Assembly: GCA_947462335.1 (NCBI GenBank)
Contig: OX381719.1
Span: forward strand, 66,380,808-66,444,807
Reading direction: 5' to 3'
Length of the DNA stretch: 64,000 bases
From: Harmothoe impar
Lineage: Eukaryota > Annelida > Polychaeta > Phyllodocida > Polynoidae
Each line of letters opens with the position of its first letter. The stretch's first letter is position 1. Under the pieces are notes generated by a model. It was not told the DNA's origin, ran no database searches, and saw nothing but the letters and a program-made list of their open reading frames with translations. Below, one piece after another: positions 1 to 11,194 of the stretch. The translations under genes and the position numbers were made by a program.

Positions 1-3000
1 CATCACTGTCGTCACTGCCATAATTAAACTTCACCATCCTCTGAGGCTGCCAGTGTTTAACTGTGGATACAAACCATTTCTAGATATGTGTTTTGTGAGA
101 AAGTACCACATGAAATATGAAAAGGTTCCCTCAGGACAGAATCAGATCTCTCAGCACAGAGCTTAACGGTGTTTTGTACAAATTAATGCACCTGAGTGTC
201 ATTAGTGGCTCTATAGGGCTGAGTGGTGGGAGCAGGGACCTAACACTGCAGGAGGACAAAATCAAGAAACTTCATCGAATGTGAATCCCATGAATTATTG
301 AATCACCCGGTGAGACTCCATGAACAAGTTCTAGATAATTTGCCAAGGTTGCATTTTCCTTGAAACCTTCTTTAGATCAATAAAGTTTTCTTTTTATCGT
401 CAAATATCAACATTCATGGACAGAAAACACTAAGCATAGTGTCTCTTTTTGGAGAATTCACAAATATTGTCGATCACAAAATCATCAATGATGGCGCCAA
501 TAATTTTAAAACACACTCTGGCTGAGTTGATTTGCTTTGTATAGACTTCACAGTGATGGGTTTCATCAACATGGACTGATGTCATAGGCTGTAGCTGTTC
601 CTTTATCTAACTAAATACAGAAAGAACTCCAGATGCAGAAATAGGTTGTCAGGTTCAATATTCTTTATTTCACCAAAGGTCAAGTACAGATATTACACAA
701 GCTCATGGTCTTATAGAATTTAGTATATACTCCACACAGAGATGTTTAAACTCCTACTCCTACAAGGGAGTTCAGAAAGGGTCCCATGATCATTGGCTGG
801 AGGTAGATGTGAGGGAGCCACTCTGTGGGGTATAGAAACTGAAGCTACAGAAAGGGTCTAGGACCACAAGCTGTCAACAGTCTGTTTTATTCCAGGTTAG
901 AACCAGATTGGGGACATCTACCTTTGAAGTTACAGGTTACTCCTTACTTAACTCCACAGGTACCTAAACTATTGACACCATTTGTCGCAGAGAATGTCTG
1001 GGTGCAAAAATTGAGTCCTTTCACGGTTGGATACACATGAATCAGGGCACCGCAGTATTGCCATATCCAGCAAGGTTAGAAGGTAAATCCAGACAATCTT
1101 GTGAAACAGACATGTCCTGACTGTCCTTGATTAGGTAACAGTCCTAGTCAACCAGCTCTCTACATGCTAAGCATGCACAGACTTTGCAGTAAAATTGTCA
1201 ACTGCAATCAAGGCTCCATGAATCTTTTGTAGATTGAATCACTGGATCTTCTTGTGTTATACTCTCTTTTCATTACTTACAGCTGTCTGTGCACGAGAAG
1301 GTTGACATTGGAATCACCTCCAAAAGATGCACTTTGACAAGTAAAGTTAGATTTATTTGCATTGAGAAGGACTGAGGCATTAGCTGGATCATTTACATCA
1401 GGAGCAGTAGTTGTGTGTAGTACCTGGAAGTGAAGCCTTTTAGAGGGAGCCTCCAGACGTCTCAGGGTAATCTGACCTATCTAAGTAAGGGCCCTATGGA
1501 GGTTTATGGACTTTATTGGCTTTATCTGTGTCTGGGGACTGTGACAACACCACTAGTGGTTACAGTCTGTTAATGCCTGCTGCACTGTTCTGTCTATGAC
1601 AACCTCTATTCATAGGTAGCTTACATGCAAGGTGGGGCCACATTTGGTAACTCTATATAGTTGTGAGTTTCACCATGACTGTTACAGCAGGTGGCAGGGG
1701 GCTGGTCACACAGGTACAGAACCCATCCTCTTTAAACCCTTTTTAACATGGCACTAAACTATTACAGCTTGTTACAGCAGGACTCTGCTCCACTCCCACC
1801 TCAGGATGTCCATGTAATGGACAACAAAGATGGCCGCTAACCAACTCACTCCTTCATCTTATGGCAATTTCATGTCCCTCTGATCACCGCCTGGCTCCCC
1901 CTCTCCCCTTTCAGACAGTACAAGCACCACCCTCCTCCTTCTGTAGAGTCATTTTACTGTTCAACTTGTTCACTCTTGTCCTACATTGTGGCTCCATCTG
2001 CTTCATTAAATACCCCAGTAGGAATCATTAAACACATTTAAGGGATCTCCTCAACATATACAAATATGTATAATGAGTCTTAAACAAAGAGAAAAATATT
2101 GACATCCATGTGCACTAGCCCCTTCAGATGCTGTTCATGCACGTAGGGATTCATGATATTAACATAACTAACTTCAACTTGTGAAGAGAAACCTTGAATA
2201 GAAAGTGAAAACAAGCTCTACAGCCAATGCTACTGCTGGTTCTACAGCCTACTTTCATCATTTAATCTACTGACATTTGGCTTGTCTTCATTGGAACAGT
2301 TCCCAGATGTCTTGGATGTTTAAGTTATTTGTCATACATAATTATATAAATCCTCCATTTGTCAAACTGACTGTCGCCCACAAAGTACTTGACACATAAT
2401 GCCTGCATGAAGCCACTTGGTAACAAGCGCTCTACTTTATGTTGTATGTGGGCTTTGTCTTGTGGGGGACAATGAATTGGTCCATACTGAGTGACAGTCC
2501 TTAAGGGACACTATGGGTCGGGCCTGCTGTGAATGTGAGAATGGAGATGGGTTGTGTCAGAGTCGTCCTACATATTGAATTACAATAAAGTTAATGAGGG
2601 CAGAAACAGGTTCACCACTCTGTATAAGTGAGAAAAGTCCTGGACAGATAATAGAAGATTCAGCTGTTGCTGGACATCTGTCACCTACATATAAAATTAC
2701 TAAGTGGCATAATGAGTGGAAAAGTATGAAAAGGGCATCAACTATGTAGACGTATGAGGAAGGTAGTAAAGCTGTACAAGGCATCAACTGTGTATATGTA
2801 AAGTGGTAGTACCACACAGGGCTGAATCATGCTGAATGACACCCCTGGGAAGTGACAACAAACGGGTGAAAGGGAATTATTGGATATTGATGTATATTTT
2901 ATTCCATGTTCAAAACCTTCATGGGGGGGGGGGGGGGACAGGGAGCCCCACTTCAACCAACTTTAAGTGTTGGTATTTATACATGTTGTATCACATACAC

Positions 3001-4330
3001 ACATATATTGGATGGTATGGAGAAAAAAACAAAAGGAGTTACACAACGTAAATGGGAAGCACACATGCAGACAGAGAAAGGCCCCCAAGCCCTACTTTCT
3101 TGACCCAAACCCTAATATCTCTTCACAAAGAGTAATAATATTATTACGACGCCCATTTACAGTCAGTAAGTAGACTCCTGCAGCATGGTAACAGTATATG
3201 GCAGTAACTTTATGGAGGTAGATGACCCTAATTATGCCGCTGGTCATTGATATGATCAGTTATGGTTATCTGCTACCTTGGTGCATCCAGTTACATGGCC
3301 GCATTAACTGTTCACACAATACGTAGTAGAATGGTATATTCAAGTTACAACCTACTTATTACTGCACCTGTTCCCAACATGTTGCTAAAGGTCACTAGTG
3401 AGGACGGGCTGAACAGAACTCGATATCTCCTGTATTCACTCCATTAGATTAACTCTCTTTTACACCATAAAGATGTAGGAGGGCATAAAGTGAGTGCAGG
3501 GGCATATAAATGCTATGTTAGGTATGGGTCCATGTTGGCTTTAAATGATTGTGTCACTTAATGGAACACAGCCTAAGGGTCCAAAGGCTGGGAAATCATT
3601 CTGCCATCACTTCAGACTAATTGGCAAATGAGCAATCTATAAACCACTCTGCATAGACAGAAGACATGCAGAGCCTAGTTCTCTTTCTGGCCACTTGGCC
3701 ATGATTTTGATTCTAACTTTCTGCATGTCCTTGTAGTTTCAAAGTAATACAAGGTATGAGGCAGGATTGCTTGTATTCCTCAGTAAGCCAAGACGGCACT
3801 CAGCAGCCTGAGCTGTGTGACATTGGTGTCACCAAACATGCCTACAATTGACCTTTCCTACATGGACAGGGTGCAGTAAGGTTCAGATAAGTGTGACAGC
3901 AGCTGGACACCAATCTCATATCACTATAACAGCTTGTGTAGGCCACTGTCTGCCCAACCTCCCAATCTCATGAAGTTGATGTTACAATCATACAAGCAAT
4001 GTTAGATCAGTCAGGTTGGAGGTCAGTATTCAGGTCAGGTATTAGGATGGTAGGGCAGCAGTGTAGGCTGGCAGTGGTGGGGTGGGTAGAGGTGGCTGCA
4101 GGGGTTAGGGGTAGTCTGTACAAGGTAAGGTGAGAAGGGTTGGAAATGGGGGGACATTAATTGTTAATGCCTAGATGTACAACAGGTAGTTCATGTACTA
4201 TGAAGTAGTGTCAGATTGCATTGGTATAAGATATAAGATGTATGAACAATAGGAACTCTTTACAGGACGTTTACAAAAAAAAATAATCATACAAACAAAG
4301 TGGCCAAGGTCTAAAAAAGCAGTGACTATG
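1..4330. other. Gene-free stretch, no feature recognised
   Basis: No reading frame longer than about 90 codons and no protein family that I recognise on either strand. Composition is ordinary, apart from a G-run near 2923-2938 that makes short low-complexity ORFs. Confidence 0.5.
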
Positions 4331-4335
4331 TCAGG

Positions 4336-4790
4336 CGCAGAATAGGAACCAGCCCAATTCCGGAATTGCCCAGGTACAATTCCGGAACTGCGCAGGGCAA
4401 TTCCGGAATTGCTCTCAACTTACATTGAGCAGTTTCAGAATTCCTTGCTATTCTACACATACAACACTAGATATATTTGTCAATGTTGTTTGAGTGTGCT
4501 GTGCCACACCTTGGAGGTGTGAGAACATTCAGTAGAAGGTCCCCTTAAATCCCACACCTCGCTGTAGGTGTGAATAAGGTGTGGCAACAATCCCTCTGGT
4601 GTGATAAAGCAATGGGAGTTCAGTTGCCTGTAACCCAACAAATAGCTAATTGATACTGTAATATGTCTTTGTAAATACTTTTTCTACCCTACCTTTCTGT
4701 TTGTGCAATGCACTAACTTATTTTATAAGACTTGTTATTGAGATGTAAAAGTTCCGATATTGCGCAAATTCCGATATTGCGCGTGACAAT
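4336..4790. repeat. Cluster of CCGGAATT / CCGATATTGCGC palindromic motifs
   Basis: The 14-bp palindrome CAATTCCGGAATTG or a one-base variant occurs three times at about 4350-4412, and two copies of TTCCGATATTGCGC lie near 4752-4785. Between them (4500-4590) is an imperfect inverted repeat built on CACACCT/AGGTGTG. The pattern resembles the two subterminal ends of a small non-autonomous DNA transposon. No clear target duplication was found, so the boundaries are uncertain. Confidence 0.35.
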
Positions 4791-4795
4791 TAAAC

Positions 4796-5585
4796 TACCA
4801 GTTACAGCTTACAGCATGATGCCAGAAAGTTCCAGAATGTTCCTTTGAGGTCTAAATCTGAGTTGCATAATGAAGAAAATGACAAAATTAAATCCTAACC
4901 CTGTACACTCTGCCACTCTGCACCTGCAAGCCAGTCCCCACTGGTTAAACTACATGTTTGATACATCAATGTATGTGAAATATAACAAAAGAGTTGGACA
5001 GGTTCACTAGAGTCAGTGTAAGCCCCAGCCACACAATGACCTGTCCCCTGACTCTGCCCTCGCTCTACCCTGTCTCGCAGATAACCCCCTTCTCTCATGA
5101 CGACAAGTGACTTAGAAAGTCAGCCAAAAGGAGGCTAGGGATGTTCACATGACCTGAGGGGGAGGCAGGGGTCATGTGATAGGCAGGGGTCGCGGGGTCA
5201 CGGGGGGAGATGGACGGTCTCATTCACACAGGTAAATAGGCGACAGAATTTACTGAGCTAGATAACAGCGCAATATGTCTGCTGTCACGATATCCTTACT
5301 CAATGTCTGCATAGTATCCTGGTCCCAGTAAATGCCTATATAATACCCTGGTCCCATGGAGCCCCATTTCAGGTGCTGCAGCTACCAGGTTATGTCCTGT
5401 ATGTGGCTGGTAGGTGGTGGTGTGGAGGGCCTGGTATAGAACTGAAGGTAAGAAGGAGGTAGGTGATACCTGATACCCTACAGGTTTGATAGTGTAGAGA
5501 GTTTTGTTATTTTTCCGGGAATCTGAACCAATAAGAACGGAGGAATGAGACATCTGCATCCTGATGCGTGCTGGTGTCTCTTGTA
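4796..5585. other. Gene-free stretch
   Basis: No supported gene. The minus-strand ORFs here have no recognisable domain, and the longest one runs into the neighbouring minisatellite. Confidence 0.45.
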
Positions 5586-6043
5586 CTGAAACATCACAAT
5601 ACTGGCAGTCTATGTGTATCTGAAACATCACAATACTGGCAGTCTGTGTGTATCTGAAACATCACCATACTGGCAGTCTATGTGTATCTGAAACATCACA
5701 ATACTGGCAGTCTGTGTGTATCTGAAACATCACAATACTGGCAGTCTATGTGAATCTGAAACATCACAATATAGGCAGTCTATGTGTATCTGAAACATCA
5801 CAATACTGGCAGTCTGTGTGTATCTGAAACATCACAATACTGGCAGTCTATGTGTATCTGAAACATCACAATACTGGCAGTCTATGTGTATCTGAAACAT
5901 CACAATACTGGCAGTCTATGTGTATCTGAAACATCACAATACTGGCAGTCTATGTGTATCTGAAACATCACACCTCAATACTGGCAGTCTATGTGTATCT
6001 GAAACATCACAATACTGGCAGTCTATGTGCATCTGAAACACCC
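5586..6043. repeat. 34-bp minisatellite, about 13 copies
   Basis: A unit containing TCTGAAACATCACAATACTG followed by GCAGTCTATGTGTA recurs head to tail every 34 bp. Copies differ by single bases (TATGTG versus TGTGTG) and one unit carries a small insertion near 5970. The units are contiguous with no unique spacer between them. Confidence 0.95.
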
Positions 6044-6305
6044 TCACAGCAATGTAACTAAGCAGCACCAAGGCCACAAGGGGGGATGGGGGGAGGGGTC
6101 CCCTTAATGGGGGGGGGGGCCTTTTTCCTTCTCTAGGGGTAGGGAGGAGTGTAGGGGCACGATGTCCGGGTGTGTCTCCCCGCAGGGGGTGCCATAACCG
6201 CCGGCCTCTGGTATTTTTTTTTTTAAAGATTAACTTGAGAAGAGAAGTAGCTCGAAGAGTTTGGTTGCAAAAAAAAATGAAACCCTTTCAGAATTTGATT
6301 ACGTT

Positions 6306-6371
6306 ATCAAATGCAGACCTGTGATTGACCTCTTATCTACCGCTATAGTTCCAACGCGGATACACGCTATT
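6306..6371 (-). repeat. Degenerate Polinton terminus-like sequence
   Basis: This stretch aligns with the terminal sequence at 8444-8530 in the same orientation: both share a CCTGTGATTG block and a later GCTATAGT block followed by a GATACA-like block. It lies immediately left of the gene remnants of fragment B. Two same-orientation termini around one fragment are not the inverted arrangement of an intact element, so a rearrangement or two overlapping relics are likely. Confidence 0.5.
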
Positions 6372-6471
6372 TATTTTTATCAAAATAACACAACAAGTAG
6401 ATGTTTCATATATTTTTATTCTTTTCAAGTCAATTTAATTTAAGTACATGTCTTCAACAAAAAGAATTTTT

Positions 6472-6735
6472 TTACAGAGACGTTTTTTTCTCAGTTTTTT
6501 TCGACAGACATTGCAAAAGACCGCAAAACTTTGTGTCACTGCTTTCACAGTTTCTGAGCTTACTCAACATATATTCCGCTAGTTCGGACAGTTTGAAAAT
6601 CATTTCAGCCAAATTCATGAGCTCTTCCTGTGTGTGGCACCTGTGTTTTTTTTCTACGTTTATGTCCACGTCGCGAGTTTTTGACTCACTCTCCGATCGC
6701 TCAACTTCGGGTTTCTGCTCATCTGCATCACGCAT
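6472..6735 (-). pseudogene. Homologue of the small Polinton gene downstream of protease
   Basis: About 87 codons, possibly intact. It is homologous to the 99-codon gene at 50489-50788: it shares an acidic/charged N-terminal part with ERSESES, a helix with LAEMIFKLSEL, and a C-terminal FCGLLQCLSKK followed by lysines. The reading frame continues open upstream to 6909 through the protease remnant, so the first Met (6735) is a guess; the methionine used in the other copy is not conserved here. As there, its 5' part overlaps the 3' end of the protease in another frame. Function unknown. It is called a pseudogene only because the surrounding element is broken. Confidence 0.6.
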
Positions 6736-6914
6736 CTTTTCGGATTCCTTGTCGGACACGCTTCTATCAGGAAATGTACGCAATGAGGTCCACAGGTGTC
6801 TGCAGATGTGTCTTGCAGTTGAAAATGGTTGCTTTGCCACTTGTAAGGAGTAGAGCGTTTCACGAAAGATAGAAACTCTATGCTCAGCGGAGCTAACCGA
6901 ACAAATCAAAGTAG
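6660..6914 (-). pseudogene. Adenain-like protease, C-terminal part (relic)
   Basis: The C-terminal half of a Polinton cysteine protease (virion maturation protease of the adenovirus endopeptidase family). The frame keeps the oxyanion glutamine and catalytic cysteine region: QLQDTSADTCGPHC. The gene is cut at 6914 by the solo LTR, and its N-terminal part resumes at 7439. Frame is lost within the fragment near the LTR. Confidence 0.85.
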
Positions 6915-7438
6915 TGTAGGGGTTGTGGAAGTATCACACGAACACAGGTTCCAAATTCGGTTTGAATGCAACAGGTTTTATTCAGTCACGATCACAGCCT
7001 CAAAGTACACGAATGTTTGCTTGGTTCAGTTAGATAACCAGCTCGAAGATGTACAGCGTTCTACCTTTAGTTCGAAGTCAGCAAAGCTGGATGATCTGGT
7101 CCTGAGCCAGCATGGCTGGTGTAGGAGCCAAAGAGTGGCAGGGGTGTAGGTGCCCCGTAATCGAAAAGGTAACGAAGGTATCGAAAGGTGTGGGTCTGAG
7201 CTTGTCCTGGGACGAACTCCCTGAGGTAGCCAACCTCGGCCTCTTATATAAACTGAGCGCGGACCAAGCAGTGTCGACATGGCACTCCACCGGGGCGCCG
7301 TCTGGGGTGCCCTGCCTGGCTCCGCTACTGGATAATTGAAGGGACATGGTGTAGGTGTTGCCACCTAGTGTCCGAAGGCGGCACTTCCCGCTCTGACTCC
7401 ATGAACCCATATATACACATATTATTCGTGCCCCTACA
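6915..7438 (-). mobile_element. Solo LTR (524 bp) inserted in the protease relic
   Basis: The sequence begins TGTAGGGG and ends CCCCTACA, and is flanked by GTAG at 6911-6914 and 7439-7442. The homologous uninterrupted site in the other Polinton (near 50937-50947) has a single copy. TG...CA ends with a 4-bp target duplication are the LTR-retrotransposon signature. Read on the minus strand it has a TATA box (TATATAAGAG at 7250-7241) and an AATAAA about 270 bp downstream (6982-6977), as expected for U3-R-U5. There is no internal coding region, so this is a solo LTR. Confidence 0.88.
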
Positions 7439-7634
7439 GTAGTACACTTCTCCTGTTCTTGACACGTAAAACGCCAGCCAATGTTGACCTGGTGAATGTT
7501 GAGGGTCTGTTGCTCACGAAACAAGTGTCCTTCACGGGGTGTTTGGGAATTGTGTCACAAGAGAAAACTCCTAGGAAACGGTGTTTCATGTGAATGTTAT
7601 CCTTCAACACTTTTTCAATTTCTAGCGTGTTCAT
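7439..7634 (-). pseudogene. Adenain-like protease, N-terminal part (relic)
   Basis: Starts MNTLEIEKVLKDN at 7634, matching the start of the protease at 51138 in the better copy, and covers the region up to the catalytic histidine. The frame shifts before the LTR junction. The ATG lies about 20 bp after the end of the capsid-gene relic, the same close spacing as in the other element. Confidence 0.85.
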
Positions 7635-7639
7635 ACCCT

Positions 7640-8222
7640 TTGAGTGGACCAGCGCAGTTCATGTGGTAGTCGGTGATGGGATGACGGTCTCTGGTCAACT
7701 CGACGATGTTGTCGTACACCAAGTAGAGTAGCATCGTTGTTGTCACTGTGAGCCTGTTGGAGAAACTGAGCTCTACTCTCGACTGCCCTGCCTTTATAAG
7801 GTTGGCCCTGCAAACGTCGCGCGATCTGTTGGGAACACTGTGTAACCGTTCAGAAAGTCTTTGTAGCTGATATTGCAAGAGCGAGAACCTTCGCACATCC
7901 CCATTTCTGCGTGAAGTGCCAGATATTCCCTCACCGCTTGCTTTTTGGCGAAGTTGGGGACGTAGGCATCAATGGGAACTTTTTGGTCGTCACAATCACT
8001 TGCAGCAAGTTGATATTTAAATGTTCCATCTAGAACAGGTTCTTCTTGTAATTTCCGTTGATGGCATCGTGGTCCGAGAAACAAACGGTCACGGCCTTGG
8101 GGAGCTGTCCCGTGTTGGAGTGCCTGTAGGTGCGATCTCTGTTGCCCTGGGGAATGGCATAGGTCGTCACTTCCACCCGGTTTACAGGGTAGTCGAAGTT
8201 TCCATGTTCGATGACGGCCTTC
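7640..8222 (-). pseudogene. Polinton major capsid protein, C-terminal ~190 codons (relic)
   Basis: Homologous to residues from about 242 to the C-terminus of the capsid protein at 51168-52472, recognisable by VREYLALHAEMGM and FLNGYTVFP in one frame and by the VEVTTYAIPQGN equivalent in another. At least two frameshifts are present. Homology stops abruptly at a CTG-rich tract (8223 on), so the N-terminal half was deleted. Confidence 0.85.
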
Positions 8223-8335
8223 TACTGCTGCTGCTGCTGCTGCTGCTGCTGTTACTGCTACTACTGCTACTGCTGTTGCTACTGCTGCTACGGATACTGA
8301 TGCTGCTGCTACGGATACTGATGCTGTCAAAGACA
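8223..8335. repeat. CTG/CTA trinucleotide tract
   Basis: Imperfect CTG repeat with CTA interruptions and a duplicated CGGATACTGATGCTGCTG segment. It sits exactly at the deletion junction of the capsid relic. Confidence 0.9.
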
Positions 8336-8424
8336 CACCATCCTTACCCGTCGTACAAGAAAACGGAGTATACACCTTTACACACAAAATGATCCATGTA
8401 GAGGGTATGGAATTACCATATCGT

Positions 8425-8533
8425 AGGTCACTTCTGGTCACGTGCCCAAATGGAGGCCTGTGATTGGTCTCTTGCCGTTTGGACCATTCTAGTAGCTGAG
8501 CTATAGTCCCATCGTGATACATACTATACTACT
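8425..8533 (-). repeat. Right terminus of Polinton fragment B
   Basis: The reverse complement matches the left end of Polinton A (49987 on): both start AGTAGTATAGTATG, carry a GGGACTATAG block, a CCAAT box and a GGTCACGTG block. It ends at 8533 and is followed by AACAAT. Confidence 0.8.
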
Positions 8534-8539
8534 AACAAT

Positions 8540-9340
8540 GATTAGACATATTAGATTATAATTGGAGATAAAACCATTTTCAAAACCATAACACATGATC
8601 CCATTTTTTCTTTCAAACCCACAGACGAATGATGATGGCAATTATTTGTCTGCTCATCCATTTAATATTTAATTATTTGCTATAAATCATAAATGAGCAC
8701 AACGTGTTATACTGATAACAGAACCACTTAATCTTCTAATCTACCTCACAAATGATGTATAAACTTTTTTTTATCTAAACTGTTCATACATAGTTGTCCG
8801 TTTATGACAAAAGTTCACATGGCACTTATCGGGTTGTGTTGCATTAATTACCATTTGTTTTTTGTTTGTCCTAACTTCTGTAATTATTTCTATTTACATT
8901 TCTATTTATTATTTCTTAAAACCCTCAGTATTTACGTGATTTTCTCTAGCCTGATGACAGTTTACATTCAATTATTTCCTCTTCTCATTGGCTTGCTATC
9001 TATCCACTAGATCTTTTGTTTTATAATATCTAGAAAGTATAATCGATCTCTTTTTTACTTTTTCTTCTCACAGACGTTGAAAAACCCATTTTTCCTTAGG
9101 GTTTTGCACATGAAATTTAAGAACACATATCATCAAGCAATGTCTTTAATGTATCACTATGATATTCCTATCATAAATCAGAATGATCGTATTGGGAGAA
9201 ATGATCTCAACTCATGTTTGTCAATGATGAAGTTAAAATTGCCATAGACCTACCCACAAATAGAATTTTAATATTGTTGGTGAAGATTAAAAACATTCTT
9301 CTTTTTCTCTGGTATTTCCGGTATTCCATTTGAGTAGACC
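8540..9340. other. AT-rich gene-free stretch
   Basis: AT-rich with no supported gene. It may include a further decayed 3' part of the non-LTR element at 9345-9745, but I cannot read it reliably. Confidence 0.4.
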
Positions 9341-9344
9341 ATAT

Positions 9345-9745
9345 TGTATGAAAAGATTTACAAACCTTGTTTTTTGCTCAATCGTGTCAAGTACTTGATC
9401 GATATTAGCTTGTGGGGGTCTAAAACTGTACATGCAGTGCTGGACACATCATGAACAGCCTTCACATTTATACATTGCATCTCACATTCAATGGCTTAAG
9501 TTCCTCAGTAGGGCAGGAATATCTGTCATTTTATAACACAAACGCCACCTCCACCATTTGGGTTTACATAAGACTTACCTTCTTTCCATTTTCTATCATT
9601 TCTATATAAATTGTATCCTCCCAAACAATCACAGTCGTTATCTGATAACCAACCTTCAGAAATTGATATAAAATTATAATTGGTACCGGTAAATCTTAAT
9701 TTTGATTCATCTAAAGTCTCTTTGAGGCAGATATTCCTTACATTA
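9345..9745 (-). pseudogene. Non-LTR retrotransposon endonuclease fragment
   Basis: The minus-strand translation, starting near 9743, shows ICLKET, then GWLSDNDCDCLGGYNLYRND and a glycine-rich GGGGVCVIK. After a frameshift there is an RPPQANIDQVLDTIE segment. This order (ETW-like, GY-RND, GGGV, YRPP) is that of the APE-type endonuclease of CR1/Jockey-like LINEs. Frame breaks show it is dead. No reverse transcriptase segment was recognised. Confidence 0.6.
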
Positions 9746-9811
9746 AAATGTACACAGTATTCACCGTCTAGCCATCATGGAGGGATGTTTATCAGTCATT
9801 GGAATTGATAT

Positions 9812-10211
9812 TGTAGGGGCTAGGGTTATACGAGGTGATATATGACGGGTTCTGTTGGATGCTGTGTTGCAAGCTCAGTCCGAACCCTTCAGTCCGACGG
9901 CAGGTGGCGACACCTGCTTCGGGGTATGGACAGAGGTCGCTATAGGCTTCCGGTCTGCGTGTGCGCGCGCAGGCTGGCTGCCTATATATACCCAGCATCC
10001 GATGGGACTCGTCGGTTACTCTGAGCCACGCTGGTAAAGAGACCCCCGTGATCACTGCGGCTGATTAGCCTACTGACCCGCTCCGAACTCTATAGGGAGT
10101 TCGCACGTTTAGATATTGCCTGTCTAGGTTCTTGAATAAACCTATTGATTCGCAACCTGTAACACTTGATCCGAACTGTGTTGACTTTGTTCTTTACTGG
10201 ATACTCTATCA
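9812..10211 (+). mobile_element. Solo LTR (400 bp)
   Basis: Starts TGTAGGGGCTAGGG and ends CTCTATCA, with ATAT at both 9808-9811 and 10212-10215 as a 4-bp target duplication. It has a TATA box (TATATATA, 9983-9990) and AATAAA at 10135-10140 in the plus orientation. The first nine bases match the start of the LTR at 7438 read on the minus strand, so the two may be related families. No internal region or second LTR is seen. Confidence 0.85.
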
Positions 10212-10618
10212 ATATCATAAAGACGCAAAGTATCGTTTATTACAATATAATATGAGAACCCTGTGCGATGCACATACTTCTCATCATATCAACTAAATTA
10301 AAAGCATGTAAGTTAACTTTCTCTTTCAGTACTGTTATCAGTAATTAATCCTACCAAATAAGGAAGCGCTCTCTCATGAACAGATTGGACCTCGCTGAGT
10401 AAACTTTTCCCAGTAAGTTTTAATTTGGGCTGTACGGGGTAAGTTGAGACCTGCATTGATTGTAATCCGGCACCTGACAAATGGATCTATGATAACTCAC
10501 AACTACTCAGACTGATACCTTGCTAAACCCTCACAAGGCAACATGCGGCCTGACAGTGTAATTATCCTACACCTGAGCCCAGGAGACAAGTAACTGGCCA
10601 GCACTTGTTGACCCCCCC

Positions 10619-11190
10619 GGAGTGTATCATCCCCATAGAGTGGTGTCAGATCCATGCATCATAACGACTCAAGTACTGTCAGTGCATTACTGTCAGTGCG
10701 CCACACTGCCCTCACATAGTTAAGGAGCTGGGTGGGGGATGTTTATCAAAGGACACTTGATTAAGGATATCAGTTACACTTAATTATGGATATCAGTTAC
10801 ACTTACCCAGTGGGCACAGAACATTGACTAATGGTTGACAATGTTGATTCAATGTTAATCTAATGTTGATTCAACGTTGAATTGAATTTTGTGCCCACTG
10901 GGTAATTATGGATATCAGTTACACAGTATTGACATAGGACTTCTAAATGGGGTTTAAAGGGCGGCTAGCATGGCTAAGACCACCCGTATCCGGGAGTGTA
11001 TCAACCCCATAGAGTGGTGTCAGATCCATGCATCATAATTACTAAAGTACTGTCAGTGCATTACTGTCAGTGCACCATGCTGTCCTCACATGGTTAAGGA
11101 GCTGGGTGGGGGATGTTTATCAAAGGACACTTAATCATGGATATCAGTTAGACAATACTGACATAGGAGTACTAAATGGGCTTTCATAGA
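10619..11190. repeat. Tandem duplication of a ~200-270-bp segment
   Basis: The block starting GGAGTGTATCA near 10619 is repeated from about 10990, with the same order of submotifs: CATAGAGTGGTGTCAG, two ACTGTCAGTGC copies, GCTGGGTGGGGGATG, GGATATCAGTTA. The left copy is interrupted by a 97-bp MITE, which the right copy lacks. Confidence 0.85.
10806..10902. mobile_element. 97-bp MITE with CCCAGTGGGCACA ends
   Basis: Starts CCCAGTGGGCACA and ends TGTGCCCACTGGG, with TA on both sides (10804-10805, 10903-10904). The interior is full of GTTGA/TCAAC motifs and is nearly palindromic. The duplicated neighbouring block supplies the empty site. Confidence 0.85.
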
Positions 11191-11194
11191 CAAC

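Larger units (their letters stand above)
6306..8533 (-). mobile_element. Decayed Polinton fragment (B), minus-strand gene remnants
   Basis: From left to right this segment has the same gene order as the better-preserved Polinton at 50-53 kb: small overlapping gene, adenain-like protease, C-terminal part of the major capsid protein. It then jumps from the capsid gene through a CTG tract into a terminal sequence that ends ATACTATACTACT at 8533. The N-terminal capsid half and all other genes are missing, so this is an internally deleted relic. A solo LTR (6915-7438) interrupts the protease. The left border is uncertain. If 8533 is the right end, the expected 6-bp duplication would be AACAAT, and I did not find it at the left. 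Confidence 0.85.

Noticed and set aside
361..440. A minus-strand FIDLKK word suggesting a reverse transcriptase
   Set aside because: No further RT motifs in any frame on either side. A six-residue match is not enough.
5586..6043. CRISPR-like regular 34-bp periodicity
   Set aside because: The repeats are contiguous without unique spacers, and the context is eukaryotic, so this is a minisatellite. The same applies to 24000-25021.
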